Positions 42,336-51,000 are shown, counted from the stretch's first letter. The stretch is DNA of 64,000 bases from Ancylobacter mangrovi (GCF_024752355.1 NZ_JANTHZ010000001.1:930001-994000); one strand, 5' to 3'. The notes: generated from the sequence alone by a model not told the origin. Made by a program: numbers and translations.

Positions 42336-43121
42336 CTAGAAATCCTCCTCCTCGCGCCGGCCGACCTCGATCAGCTCCACCGAATGGCGCGCGCAGACCT
42401 CGCGCAGCGCCGGCGAGGCCACCTGGTCGGTGACGAAGATGTCGACCTCCTCCATCGCCCCGATCCGCACCGGCGCGGAGCGCTCCAGCTTCGAATGGTC
42501 GGCGACCAGGATCACCTGGCGGGCATTGTCGATGATGGCGCGCGCCACCTGCACCTCGCGGTAGTCGAAGTCGAGCAGCGTGCCGTCCTCCTCGATGGCG
42601 GAGGCGCCGATCACCGCGTAGTCGACCCGGAACTGGCGCACGAAGTCCACCGCCACCGAGCCGATCACCGCCCCGTCGGCGCGGCGCACCGGGCCGCCGG
42701 CCATGATCAGCTCGATCTTCGGGTGGCGGTAGAGCTCGACCGCGACGTTCAGGTTGTTGGTCACCACGAGAAGGTCCTCGTGCCCGCCCAGCGCGCGGGC
42801 GACCTCCTCCGTGGTGGTGCCGATATTGATGAAAAGCGAGGCCCGGTTGGGCACGATGCCCGCCGCCGCCTCGGCGATCGCCCGCTTGGCGCCCTGGGCG
42901 AGGGCGCGGCGCGCCTCATAGGCGAGGTTCTCCACCCCGGAGGTGACCATCGCCCCGCCATGCACGCGCGACATCAGCCGGCGCGCGCACAGATCGTTCA
43001 GGTCCTTGCGGATGGTCTGCGGCGACACCTCGAAGCGGGCGGCGAGATCCTCCACGCTCACCCGTCCCTGCGCGCGGGCCAGCATCACGATGTCCTGCTG
43101 GCGTGAGGAAATGGTGTTCAT
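42336..43121 (-). CDS. DeoR/GlpR-family transcriptional regulator
   Basis: Encodes 261 residues. The ATG after the Gly/Arg-rich open stretch is chosen because the protein then begins MNTISSRQQDIVMLARAQGRVSVEDLAARFEVSPQTIRKDLNDL, the canonical DeoR winged helix. The sugar-phosphate-binding domain has LFINIGTTTEEVARAL, LLVVTNNLNVAVELY and ADHSKLERSAPV. DeoR members usually repress sugar or polyol genes. It could control the aldo/keto reductase or the acyl-CoA synthetase side; the target is not evident. Confidence 0.88.
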   Translation of the reverse strand: MNTISSRQQDIVMLARAQGRVSVEDLAARFEVSPQTIRKDLNDLCARRLMSRVHGGAMVTSGVENLAYEARRALAQGAKRAIAEAAAGIVPNRASLFINIGTTTEEVARALGGHEDLLVVTNNLNVAVELYRHPKIELIMAGGPVRRADGAVIGSVAVDFVRQFRVDYAVIGASAIEEDGTLLDFDYREVQVARAIIDNARQVILVADHSKLERSAPVRIGAMEEVDIFVTDQVASPALREVCARHSVELIEVGRREEEDF

Positions 43122-43290
43122 GGATCGAGGCCCGCTCCCGGTGCGGGTCGGCGCGGCGCGCCGACGCGAGGTCGCGCGAACGGATTCGCGCGGTGAGGAT
43201 CGCGCCGATCCTGCACCATGGCGCGCGCGCCGGGCAAACGCGCAGCCGGCGTAGCCGGCCATACGCCCGCCTTCCCGCCGGCGGCGGCGC

Positions 43291-44763
43291 TCATGCGGCC
43301 GGCCCCGCGGCGTCCCGTTCCTCGGCGAGCAGGCGCTCGGCGAGGCGCTGCAGCGCGGGCAGGTCGGCCTTGCCGCCGGAGGTGCGCGGCCAGCGCGCGA
43401 CGAGGAGGAAGCGGCGCGGGATCTTGTAGGCGGCGAGCCGGCTCTTCAGCGCCGCGCGCAGCGCCGGCTCGTCGGCCCGCGCGGCCCCGTCGCGGCGGCG
43501 CAGCACCGCCACCAGTCGCACCCCGCGCAGCGGGTCGGAAAGGCCGAACACCGCCGCTTCCTCGATGCCTTCGAGCGCCATCAGCGCGGCCTCGATCTCC
43601 TCGGGATAGACGTTCTGCCCGGCGGTCACCAGCATCCGCTTCTCGCGCCCGGCGAGGAACAGGTAGCCCTGCGCGTCGAGCCACCCGCGGTCGCCGACGG
43701 TGAGGAACGCGCCCGCGCGGCGCGTCTCGGTGCCGCCGCCGCTGGCATAGGCGTCGAACAGCATCGGGCTCGCCACCCAGATGGTGCCGGTCTCGCCGGC
43801 CGGCAGGTCGCGGCCCTCGCCGTCGCGGATGCGGATCTCCACCCCGCCGGCGGCCCGCCCGACCGAGCCCTCCGGCACCGGCTCGTCCGGGTGGCCGATG
43901 GTCACGAAGCTCATCTCCGAAGCGCCGTAGAACTCGAAGATCCGCGCATTGGGAAACAGCGCCCGGGTGCCCGCGCGCATCGCCTCGTGCCATTTGGCGC
44001 CGCTGATCATCAGCGCGCGCACGCCCTCGAAGCGCGCGCCCTCGGCCATGCGCACCAGCATCTGGAGCTGGGTCGGTGTGGCGTAGAGCGCGGTGACGCC
44101 ATGACGCGTCATCAGCGCGAACAGCCGCTCCGGGTTGAACTGGCGGCTCATCACCGCCGGCGCGCCGACATGCAGCGCATGGACGACGCCGTAGAGGTGC
44201 AGCGAGGCGGCGAGCCCGCCCGGCGCCAGCACCACGTCGTCCGGTCCGAGCCCGAACTCGGCCTCGCTGACCGCGAAGCTGTCGATCCAGGAGCGGTGAT
44301 TGCGCCGGTAGCCCTTGGGCGTGCCGGTCGTGCCCGAGGTGAAGCCGACATAGAACGGCGCGAGCGGCGACGGTGGCGGGGGAAAGGGTGCCGCGGGCAC
44401 GTCGGGCGCGGCCTCGAGCGTCAGCGCCGGCGCCAGCGCCGCCTCGATCGCGGCGCGCCCGGAAGGCGGCCAGGCCGGGTCGTAGACCAGCGCCTGCCGG
44501 CCCGACACCGCGCAGGCGAGGAACAGCTCCACCAGCGCCGGGCCATTGTCGAGCGCGAGCGCGATCCCCGCCCCGGGCGGCGTGCGCCCGGTGAGCCAGG
44601 CGGCGAGGCCGCCGACCCGCGCGGCGAGCTCCGCCTGGCTGCGCCGCTCATCGTCGCAGACCAGCGCCGGCGCGTGCGGATCGGCCGCCGCCAGCGCCGG
44701 TAGCGTCTGCGCGATGGTCGCGGCGGCCACCGGCACGGCCTTCACGCGGCCACGTCGATGCAC
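43291..44763 (-). CDS. AMP-forming acyl-CoA synthetase next to biotin transport genes
   Basis: Encodes 490 residues of the ANL superfamily with P-loop FTSGTTGTPKGYRRNH, FEFYGASEMSF, TVGDRGWLDAQGYLFLAGREKRMLVTAGQNVYPEEIE and the C-terminal catalytic Lys segment RTSGGKADLPAL. The start codon is a GTG at 44763; a second GTG six codons later is an alternative. Fatty-acyl-CoA synthetases adjacent to bioY occur in several biotin regulons, so this may activate a pimelate-type precursor. General fatty-acid activation is not ruled out. It lies 60 bp from bioY. Confidence 0.85.
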   Translation of the reverse strand: MHRRGRVKAVPVAAATIAQTLPALAAADPHAPALVCDDERRSQAELAARVGGLAAWLTGRTPPGAGIALALDNGPALVELFLACAVSGRQALVYDPAWPPSGRAAIEAALAPALTLEAAPDVPAAPFPPPPSPLAPFYVGFTSGTTGTPKGYRRNHRSWIDSFAVSEAEFGLGPDDVVLAPGGLAASLHLYGVVHALHVGAPAVMSRQFNPERLFALMTRHGVTALYATPTQLQMLVRMAEGARFEGVRALMISGAKWHEAMRAGTRALFPNARIFEFYGASEMSFVTIGHPDEPVPEGSVGRAAGGVEIRIRDGEGRDLPAGETGTIWVASPMLFDAYASGGGTETRRAGAFLTVGDRGWLDAQGYLFLAGREKRMLVTAGQNVYPEEIEAALMALEGIEEAAVFGLSDPLRGVRLVAVLRRRDGAARADEPALRAALKSRLAAYKIPRRFLLVARWPRTSGGKADLPALQRLAERLLAEERDAAGPAA

Positions 44764-44783
44764 GCACGCATGACCCGTTCACG

Positions 44784-44837
44784 CATGGCGCGCTCACACA
44801 TGGCGCACTCAGACATGGCGCACTCACACATGGCGCG
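44784..44837. repeat. 15-bp tandem repeat at the bioY/acyl-CoA synthetase junction
   Basis: The unit CATGGCGC(G/A)CTCA(C/G)A is present in three full copies (44784, 44799, 44814) and a partial fourth from 44829, running over the bioY stop codon. Tandem repetition at exact 15-bp spacing makes it a candidate variable-number locus. Confidence 0.8.
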
Positions 44838-45381
44838 AGAGGAGCGCGTCCGGCATGCCGCGCGCCACGGTCTGGGCGATCAGCGCCACCAGCACCGCCT
44901 TGATGGCGTCGCCGGGAATGAAGATGAGGCAGGCCTTGGTGGCGTCGGCCAGCGACAGCCCGGCCTTCAGCGACAGGCCGACGATGCCGAAGGCGTATTC
45001 CACGACGATGCCGCCGACTACCGAGGCGATCAGCGCCGAGGCCAGCACCGACTGCCGGCGCATCGCCTGCATCAGCCAGCCGGTGACGAAGGCCGCCGCC
45101 ACCCAGCCGACGATGAAGCCGACCGAGGGGGTGAAGAACACGCCGAGCCCGCCGCGCCCGCCCGCCAGCAGCGGCGCGCCGAGCGCCACCACGAACAGCA
45201 GCAGCACGATCGACAGCGCCCCGCGCCAGGCGCCCAGCATCACCCCGGCCAGCATCGCGCCCATGCTCTGGGCGGTGATCGGCACGCCGCCGGCAAACGG
45301 GAGGTCGAACTTCGGCAGCAGGCCGAGCACGGCGAAGATCGCGGCATAGAGCGCGATCTGGACAAGAGAACGATCCTTCAT
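44824..45381 (-). CDS. bioY: Biotin ECF transporter S component BioY
   Basis: Encodes 185 residues with about six membrane helices and the BioY pattern (LPKFDLPFAGGVPITAQSMGAMLAGVMLGAWRGALSIVLLLFVVALGAPLLAGGRGGLGVFFTPSVGFIVGW). BioY captures biotin with high affinity and, with the EcfT/EcfA proteins encoded next to it, imports it. Its stop codon falls inside the 15-bp tandem repeat. Confidence 0.94.
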   Translation of the reverse strand: MKDRSLVQIALYAAIFAVLGLLPKFDLPFAGGVPITAQSMGAMLAGVMLGAWRGALSIVLLLFVVALGAPLLAGGRGGLGVFFTPSVGFIVGWVAAAFVTGWLMQAMRRQSVLASALIASVVGGIVVEYAFGIVGLSLKAGLSLADATKACLIFIPGDAIKAVLVALIAQTVARGMPDALLSRHV

Positions 45382-45397
45382 CGGCGGTTCCGATCCT

Positions 45398-46021
45398 TCA
45401 TTGGCGGCGCGTGCGCGGCAGGGTGCCCGGCACGCCGCCGCGCGCGGCCAGCGCCTCGGCGGTGTGGTGGGACAGTCTCAGCGTCTGGATACAGAACGGC
45501 GCGAGAAGGCGCCAGCCGCCGCGCCGGCCGGTGCGCGCGCGCCAGCTCTCGCCCAGCGCCTCCCACAGCGCGAACAGCAGCGGCACGAAGCGGATCATCA
45601 TCGCCACTGCCAGCGCCACCGCGCGCGGCGACACCCCCACCAGCGCCAGCGGGCGCAGCAGCGGCTCGACCGCGTCCATCATCGCGTCCATGCGCGTGGT
45701 CATCGTCACCGCATTCGCCAGCAGCACCATGGCGAGGAGGCGCAGCGCCACCGCGACACCGAGCACCGGGTCGCCGCGCCACCAGTGGAAGGCGAGCAGG
45801 ATCGCGATCAGCGGCCACATCGGCCGCAGCAGCGCGATCTGGCGCAGCGCCGGCCGGCCGAGCGTCGCGTAGAGGGCGAGCGTCGCCGCGAGCAGCCCCG
45901 CCATCGGCGCCAGCGCGTCGAACGGCGCGACGAAGAGGCTCACCAGCGCCAGCGCGAGGAGCTTCCAGCCGGCGGGCACGCCATGCAGCCAGGTGCGCTC
46001 GGCGAGGTAGAGCGAGATCAC
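45398..46021 (-). CDS. bioN: ECF transporter transmembrane protein (BioN, EcfT)
   Basis: Encodes 207 residues starting at GTG. It is hydrophobic with four to five membrane segments. Cytoplasmic helices have the coupling Ala-Arg motifs (ESWRARTGRRGGW region). Membership in the CbiQ/EcfT family follows from MISLYLAERTWLHGVPAGWKLLALALVSLF. It joins BioY to the BioM ATPase. Confidence 0.88.
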   Translation of the reverse strand: MISLYLAERTWLHGVPAGWKLLALALVSLFVAPFDALAPMAGLLAATLALYATLGRPALRQIALLRPMWPLIAILLAFHWWRGDPVLGVAVALRLLAMVLLANAVTMTTRMDAMMDAVEPLLRPLALVGVSPRAVALAVAMMIRFVPLLFALWEALGESWRARTGRRGGWRLLAPFCIQTLRLSHHTAEALAARGGVPGTLPRTRRQ

Positions 46022-46034
46022 GCGGCCAACTCCC

Positions 46035-46757
46035 TCACGCGAACGGCTCCGCGCTCACCGCCTCGGCGAAGGCGCGATAGGCGCCGACCACCGCGTCCGG
46101 CGGCCCGTCCATGCGCACGCGCCCCTCGTCGAGCCAGATCACCCGGTCATAGGCGGCGAAGGCGTCGAGCTCGTGCGCGATCATCACCACCTGCTGCGGC
46201 AGGGTGGCGATCAGCGCCTCCAGCCGGCGCCTCGTCGGCAGGTCGAGGCTGGAGAACGGCTCGTCGAACACCAGCACCGCCGGCTCCATCACCAGCACCG
46301 CGATGATGCACACGAGCTGCTTCTCGCCCTCCGAGAGCGTGTGCACCGGCCGCTCGGCCCAGTGCGCGCGCCCGAAGCGGGCGAGCGCGGGCACCGCCTC
46401 GCGCGCCGCCTCCCGGCGCGGGCGCCCGGCCTGCTCGAGGCTGAAGGCGACTTCCTCGGCCACGGTCGGGAAGATGATCTGGTGGTCGGGATTCTGGAAG
46501 ATGAAGCCGACCTTGCGCGGCAGCTCGGCCGCCTTGTCCGTGGCGTCGAGCCCGTGCACCACCACCCGCCCCTCGTCCGCGCTCAGCAGCCCGTTGAACA
46601 GGCGCACCAGCGAGCTCTTGCCCGAGCCGTTGGTGCCGATCAGCCCGATCCGCTTCTCGGCGAGTTCGAGCGAGAGCGCGTCGAGCACCACCCGCCCGCC
46701 ACGCCGCAGCGTGACCTTGTCGAGGCGGATCAGCGGGTCGGGGGAAGGGCTTGGCAC
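46035..46757 (-). CDS. bioM: ECF transporter ATPase (BioM, EcfA)
   Basis: Encodes 240 residues starting at GTG. Walker A is LIGTNGSGKSSLVRLFNG, Q-loop FIFQNPDHQIIFPTV, signature LSEGEKQLVCIIAVL, Walker B VLVFDEPFSSLD and switch VMIAHELDAF. Drives biotin import together with BioN and BioY. First gene in the bioMNY order, separated from bioN by 13 bp. Confidence 0.93.
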   Translation of the reverse strand: MPSPSPDPLIRLDKVTLRRGGRVVLDALSLELAEKRIGLIGTNGSGKSSLVRLFNGLLSADEGRVVVHGLDATDKAAELPRKVGFIFQNPDHQIIFPTVAEEVAFSLEQAGRPRREAAREAVPALARFGRAHWAERPVHTLSEGEKQLVCIIAVLVMEPAVLVFDEPFSSLDLPTRRRLEALIATLPQQVVMIAHELDAFAAYDRVIWLDEGRVRMDGPPDAVVGAYRAFAEAVSAEPFA

Positions 46758-46841
46758 GGGCGCAGCATCCGGCGGACGGGAGGGCGGGAACGTTTCGCCC
46801 TTCCTATAGCCGATCCGCTCCCGCTGTCGCCCCTCGACCGC

Positions 46842-47333
46842 TCACGGCGCGGCGGTCACGGGAAAGCGCAGGCCGCCGGCGATGCGGTTCCAGGCATTGA
46901 TGGTGGCGATCGCGGCGGCGAGATGGGCGATCTCCGCCCGCGACAGATGCGCGGCGATTGCCACCAGCGCGTCGTCGGGCAGCGGCGCGCGGCCCATCGC
47001 GGTCAGCGCCTCGGCGAAGGCGAGGATCGCCTTCTCGCGCGCGTCGAACAGGCCGGCCTCGCGCCACACCGCGACGAGATCGAGCTTGGCCGGCGCGACG
47101 CCGAGCTTGCGCGCGGCTTCGAGGTGAAGCGCGGTGCAGAAGGCGCAGCCATTGATCTGCGACACCCGCACCTTCACCAGCTCGACCGTGCCGTGATCGA
47201 GCCCGGCATTCGCCGCCCGGCTGAGCGCCCTCAGCGCGGGCGTCGCCTCCGGCACAAGCTGCTGGAACTCGGCGAAGGCGAACGGCGCGGCGTCTGGGGA
47301 AACGTGCGGGTCGGCGGGATTGTGCGCATTCAT
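46842..47333 (-). CDS. AhpD-like carboxymuconolactone-decarboxylase-family protein
   Basis: Encodes 163 residues. The catalytic CxxC is in INGCAFCTALHLEAARKLG, and the surrounding VELVKVRVSQ and FAEALTAMG match the alkylhydroperoxidase AhpD core family. Such proteins reduce peroxides or act on related substrates. It is divergent from a MarR gene across a region with an operator-like palindrome, suggesting oxidant- or aromatic-inducible control. Confidence 0.9.
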   Translation of the reverse strand: MNAHNPADPHVSPDAAPFAFAEFQQLVPEATPALRALSRAANAGLDHGTVELVKVRVSQINGCAFCTALHLEAARKLGVAPAKLDLVAVWREAGLFDAREKAILAFAEALTAMGRAPLPDDALVAIAAHLSRAEIAHLAAAIATINAWNRIAGGLRFPVTAAP

Positions 47334-47361
47334 GATGGTCTCGATCCACGGTCGCGGTTAG

Positions 47362-47396
47362 TATCAGAGCACGAACATTATATCAGAGCTCTGATA
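47362..47396. promoter_or_regulatory. MarR operator candidate
   Basis: TATCAGAGCTCTGATA (47381-47396) is a perfect 16-bp palindrome ending one base before the MarR ATG. A half-site TATCAGAGC is at 47362-47370. It is well placed to repress both divergent genes. Confidence 0.65.
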
Positions 47397-47397
47397 A

Positions 47398-47900
47398 TGA
47401 ACAGGGACGAACCTCCCCCGCTCCCCGCCCCCGGCGACGGCAAGCGCGGCGTCGACGGGCATATCGGCTACCTGCTGCGGCAGGCCGCGCACGTCCAGCG
47501 CCAGCGGCTGGAGGCCGGGCTCGGCGAGCTCGGGCTCACCGCGCCGCAATTCACCGTGCTCACCATGCTGGAGGCCTATCCCGGCCATTCCAACGCCGAC
47601 CTCGCCCGCCTCGCCCTGCTGACGCCGCAGACCATGAGCGTCATCGTCGCCAACCTGCTCAGGGCCGGCCTCGTCGCCCGGCGCGCCCATGCGGTCCACG
47701 GGCGCATCCGGCAGATCGCGCTCACCGAGGAGGGCCGCCGCCGGCTCGACGCGGCCAAAGCGCGGGTGGCGGACTGGGAGGACGGGATGATGGCCGGCCT
47801 CGCCGACGAGCATCGGGCCACGATCCGGCATTGGCTGGCGGGGCTGGCTCGGGGCGCGGCCGAGACCGCCCCCCGAAGCTCCGGCCCCGAACCGCCCTAA
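47398..47900 (+). CDS. MarR-family transcriptional regulator
   Basis: Encodes 167 residues with a winged helix: LTAPQFTVLTMLEAYPGHSNADLARLALLTPQTMSVIVANLLRAGLVARRAHAVHGRIRQIALTEEGRRRL. A Pro-rich N-terminal tail of about 20 residues and a Pro-rich C-terminus flank it. No regulatory Cys of OhrR type is obvious, so a small-molecule ligand is more likely than peroxide sensing. It is autoregulated if the palindrome abutting its start is its site. Confidence 0.9.
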
Positions 47901-47904
47901 CCCC

Positions 47905-48741
47905 TCACAGCATCTCCAGCGAGCGCTTGCGGCTCGGCGGCGGGAAGGCGGCGTCGAGCGCGGCGAAGTCCTGCGCGTCGAGCTTCACCTCGCGCGCGCC
48001 GGCGTTCTCGCGCATATGGGCGGGCCGCGAGGCCTTGGGGATCACGATGTTGTTCGGGTTGCGCAGCACCCAGGCCAGCGCGACCTGGAACGGCGTGACG
48101 CCGTGGCGGGCGGCGATCTCGGCCAGCACACCCGAGGTCTTGATGCGCCCCTGCTCGATCGGGCTGTAGGCCATCAGCGGGATCGCCTGCTCCTCCAGCC
48201 ACGGCAGCAGGTCGAATTCCGGCCCGCGCCGGGTCAGGTTGTAGAGCACCTGGTTGACCGCGCAGCCCTCCCCGCCCGGGGTCTCGTAGAGCTCGTTCAT
48301 GTCGTCGGTGTCGAAGTTCGACACGCCCCAGTGGCGGATCTTGCCCTCGGTCTTCAGGTGCTCGAAGCCGATGATGGTCTCGGCCAGCGGCGTGCCGCCG
48401 CGCCAGTGCAGCAAATAGAGGTCGAGCCGGTCGGTGTTCAGCCGCTTCAGGCTGCGCTCGCAGGCGGCGATCACGCCGGCGCGGCTGGCATTGTGCGGGT
48501 AGACCTTGGAGACCAGGAACACCTCGTCGCGCAGCCCGGCCAGCGCCTCGCCGAGGAAACTCTCGCAGGCGCCCTCGCCATACATCTCGGCGGTGTCGAC
48601 CAGCTTCATGCCGAGCTCGACGCCGAGGCGCACCGATTCGATCTCTTCCTTGCGGGCGCTGGCGCGCTCGCCCATCATCCAGGTGCCGATGCCGAGTTGG
48701 GGCACCTTTTCGCCGCCGGGAAGAACCACCTTGGAGCTCAT
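47905..48741 (-). CDS. Aldo/keto reductase (YeaE/2,5-diketogluconate reductase-like)
   Basis: Encodes 278 residues. The ATG at 48741 is chosen as it has GAGG at the correct distance. AKR marks: LVDTAEMYGEG (catalytic Tyr), FLVSKVYPHNAS (Lys) and LLHWRG (His), then HWGVSNFDTDDM and VIPKASRPAHMREN (cofactor). It reduces small carbonyls with NADPH. It ends next to, and converges with, the MarR gene. Confidence 0.88.
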   Translation of the reverse strand: MSSKVVLPGGEKVPQLGIGTWMMGERASARKEEIESVRLGVELGMKLVDTAEMYGEGACESFLGEALAGLRDEVFLVSKVYPHNASRAGVIAACERSLKRLNTDRLDLYLLHWRGGTPLAETIIGFEHLKTEGKIRHWGVSNFDTDDMNELYETPGGEGCAVNQVLYNLTRRGPEFDLLPWLEEQAIPLMAYSPIEQGRIKTSGVLAEIAARHGVTPFQVALAWVLRNPNNIVIPKASRPAHMRENAGAREVKLDAQDFAALDAAFPPPSRKRSLEML

Positions 48742-48971
48742 CATCCACCTCGCTTGACGTTCCCCTGCCGGATTGCCACCGCCGCCCCGGCGATGCAAGG
48801 CCCCGCCCCGCATCGCGCCCGCCCCCATCGGTCCCTGCCGGCCCCGGGACCCGTCCTGCGGGATGCGCCGCGCCTTTGGCGGGCGCCAGCGGCGCCGGGC
48901 CGTGCTATCTATGGGGCGGTTCCCCTATTCGGGGGCGATCCCACTTGTCCCGTCCCGTCCGACCGCAACCG

Positions 48972-50009
48972 ATGGCCGCCTCGACCCTGACAAGCCCCTC
49001 CGACGACACGCCCCGCACGCCGGCGCCCGCCACCTCTGCGCCCGATCTTGCCGCGCCCGACGGGCCGGAGCCCGGCCCGGCCATCGGCCTGTCGGCGGTG
49101 ATCGTCGCGGTCACGGGCGACGACCCGAAGGTGCTCGCCATCCGCCATGCCGACGGGCGCGAGGCGCTGCCCTCCGGCCCGCTGGAGCGCGGCCACCGCA
49201 CGCTGGAGACCGGCCTGCGCTCCTGGGTCGAGCGGCAGACGCTGCAGAAGCTCGGCTATGTCGAGCAGCTCTACACCTTCGGCGACCGCGACCGCGGCGA
49301 GGATGGCCGGCGCGCGCTCTCGCTCGCCTATCTCGCCCTGGTGCGCGAGGCACGCCCGGCCGGCGACGCGGATGCAGCATGGCAGAGCTGGTACCGCTAT
49401 TTCCCCTGGGAGGACTGGCGTGACGGCCGCCCGGCGGTGCTCGACGCGCTGGAACCGGGCCTGCGCGCCTGGGCGGCGGCCGCCGCCAATCCGCGCATGG
49501 GCGAGATGCGGGCCGAGCGGGTGACGCTGTGCTTCGGCGGCTCCGGCGCGGGGCACGAGGCGGGCTGGAACGAGGAGCGGGTGCTGGAGCGCTACGAGCT
49601 GCTCTACGAGGCCGGCCTCGTCGCCGAGGCGCTACGCGAGCGCGGCTCGGCCCGTCCCGCCCCCGGCCCCTCGGGGGTGGAGATGCGCGAGGACCACCGG
49701 CGCATGCTGGCGCTCGCCATCGCCCGGCTGCGCGGCAAGATCAAGTACCGCCCCGTGGTGTTCGAGCTGATGGCGCCGGGCTTCACCCTGCTGCAGCTCC
49801 AGCGCACGGTGGAGGCGCTGGCCGGGGTCCGGCTGCACAAGGGCAATTTCCGCCGGCTGATCGAGCAGCAGCGCCTGGTCGAGGAGACCGGCGAGACCAC
49901 CACCGAGACCGGCGGGCGCCCGGCCCGGCTGGTGCGCTTCCGCCGCGAGGTGCTGCTGGAGCGCCCCGCCCCGGGCGTGCGCCTGCCCGGCGGGCTCGGG
50001 CGGCGATAG
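48972..50009 (+). CDS. nadQ: NadQ: NUDIX-like transcriptional regulator of NAD synthesis
   Basis: Encodes 345 residues. The N-terminus to about residue 190 is a NUDIX-related ligand domain (LSAVIVAVTGDDPKVLAIRH, but without a full catalytic NUDIX box). The C-terminal third is a winged helix (KYRPVVFELMAPGFTLLQLQRTVEALAGVRLHKGNFRRLIEQQRLVEETGE). This architecture is that of the NrtR/NadQ regulators (COG4111), and its neighbours 1.6 kb away are nadABC. NadQ represses nadABC in alphaproteobacteria in response to a pyridine nucleotide. The 3' end of the gene is duplicated at 50525-50556. Confidence 0.82.
   Translation: MAASTLTSPSDDTPRTPAPATSAPDLAAPDGPEPGPAIGLSAVIVAVTGDDPKVLAIRHADGREALPSGPLERGHRTLETGLRSWVERQTLQKLGYVEQLYTFGDRDRGEDGRRALSLAYLALVREARPAGDADAAWQSWYRYFPWEDWRDGRPAVLDALEPGLRAWAAAAANPRMGEMRAERVTLCFGGSGAGHEAGWNEERVLERYELLYEAGLVAEALRERGSARPAPGPSGVEMREDHRRMLALAIARLRGKIKYRPVVFELMAPGFTLLQLQRTVEALAGVRLHKGNFRRLIEQQRLVEETGETTTETGGRPARLVRFRREVLLERPAPGVRLPGGLGRR
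49978..50009. repeat. Left copy of a 32-bp repeat formed by the 3' end of nadQ
   Basis: The last 32 bp of nadQ including its TAG stop recur at 50525-50556 with one mismatch. The two copies frame an AT-rich insert. Confidence 0.9.
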
Positions 50010-50524
50010 CCGAAATGCCCAACTCAAATTACGTCAAGAAAAATCGAGAAGAATTAATTTATGAGCCAATGAAAAATTATTATGAGATATTTTCATAGAT
50101 GGTATTTATTATGGAAATAATGAACAGAATTTCAAGTTTTATCAAATGCAGCCCCCGAATATTTCTCTTTTCCGTCGTAATTATTTCCGTAATTTCTGGA
50201 GCATTACTAAATATTTTATTTAGTGAATTTTATAGAAACGCCGAAAATAGCATTTCATGCAGCGACGACGAAATAATATCGATGATAAAACGACAAATAC
50301 GACGCGAATCTTTATATAATACTAACGAAAAAATGTCTGTAAAAGAGACATTTACACTGGAAAAAGTCAAAGGCTGGACACAATGCGGATTATTTTATCA
50401 GATCGAATCCGGAGATTCGATTCAAGCGCGGACAATCTCCGTTCGACGCACGGATCATGGTGAACTTATGTTCCGCATTCCGTAGATACCCTTCTTCCGT
50501 AAAAGCTACCCGACTCTCCTTATA
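50010..50524. mobile_element. AT-rich inserted cassette carrying an orphan gene
   Basis: A stretch of about 515 bp that is strongly AT-rich against its GC-rich surroundings is framed by the 32-bp direct repeat of the nadQ 3' end. It holds one complete reading frame. No transposase or inverted ends are seen, so this may be a small integrated or captured element. The mechanism is unknown. Confidence 0.6.
50099..50485 (+). CDS. AT-rich orphan membrane protein
   Basis: Encodes 128 residues with Ile, Asn and Lys-rich codons unlike the host. One membrane span near the N-terminus (IFLFSVVIISVISGALLNILF) leaves a soluble tail of about 90 residues outside or inside the membrane, with two Cys residues and a C-terminal strand-like TISVRRTDHGELMFRIP. 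No family recognised. The start could also be ATG at 50111 (MEIMN). The codon usage marks recent acquisition. Confidence 0.6.
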   Translation: MVFIMEIMNRISSFIKCSPRIFLFSVVIISVISGALLNILFSEFYRNAENSISCSDDEIISMIKRQIRRESLYNTNEKMSVKETFTLEKVKGWTQCGLFYQIESGDSIQARTISVRRTDHGELMFRIP

Positions 50525-50556
50525 TGCGCCTGCCCGGCGGCCTCGGGCGGCGATAG
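50525..50556. repeat. Right copy of the 32-bp nadQ-end repeat
   Basis: Matches 49978-50009 at 31 of 32 positions (G to C at position 17), including the TAG. It closes the AT-rich cassette. Confidence 0.9.
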
Positions 50557-50721
50557 GCGCCCTGACATTACGTCACATTAGGGACGCATTGGCCGGTTAG
50601 CTTGGCATCGTCGCCGATCGGGCGGCCGAGCCGGCATCGCCAACGATGCAGGCCTTTCTCTCAACATACAGGCGCATCAGCGTCAGCCGCCGACATTGCG
50701 TCGCCGCGGCACCGAGGATTC

Positions 50722-50847
50722 ATGTCTACCAAGAAGCAGATCACCACCACCAAGCCCGCCATCCGCTCCAGCGCCGACTGGAAGCCGGAGCCGTGCGGCC
50801 TGACGCGCGAGCAGATCCGCGCCATCGTCATCGAACAGATCGGCTGA
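50722..50847 (+). CDS. Conserved-looking 41-residue protein
   Basis: Begins at an ATG after a GAGGA site and codes for a small Lys/Thr-rich N-terminus (STKKQITTTKPAIRSS) followed by WKPEPCGLTREQIRAIVIEQIG, a short amphipathic helix. The codons match the host. Too short for a confident call, but the ribosome-binding site and composition support a real gene. Confidence 0.45.
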   Translation: MSTKKQITTTKPAIRSSADWKPEPCGLTREQIRAIVIEQIG

Positions 50848-51000
50848 CGAACGGAGGCGTTGGGGAGCAGGCCCACGGGTTCGCGGCGAAGGCCGCATCG
50901 GCCCGGCCGGAAGGCCGGGATCGCCCGCTCCCTCGCCCACCGTCACCGCGCCATCAGCGCGGACAAACCTTCCAGACAGTCACGCCTGAAGAGGCCCGCC

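Noticed and set aside
46758..46841. BioR-type operator upstream of bioMNY
   Set aside because: CCTATAG is the only AT-bearing stretch and it does not form the expected TTATxxATAA-type palindrome.
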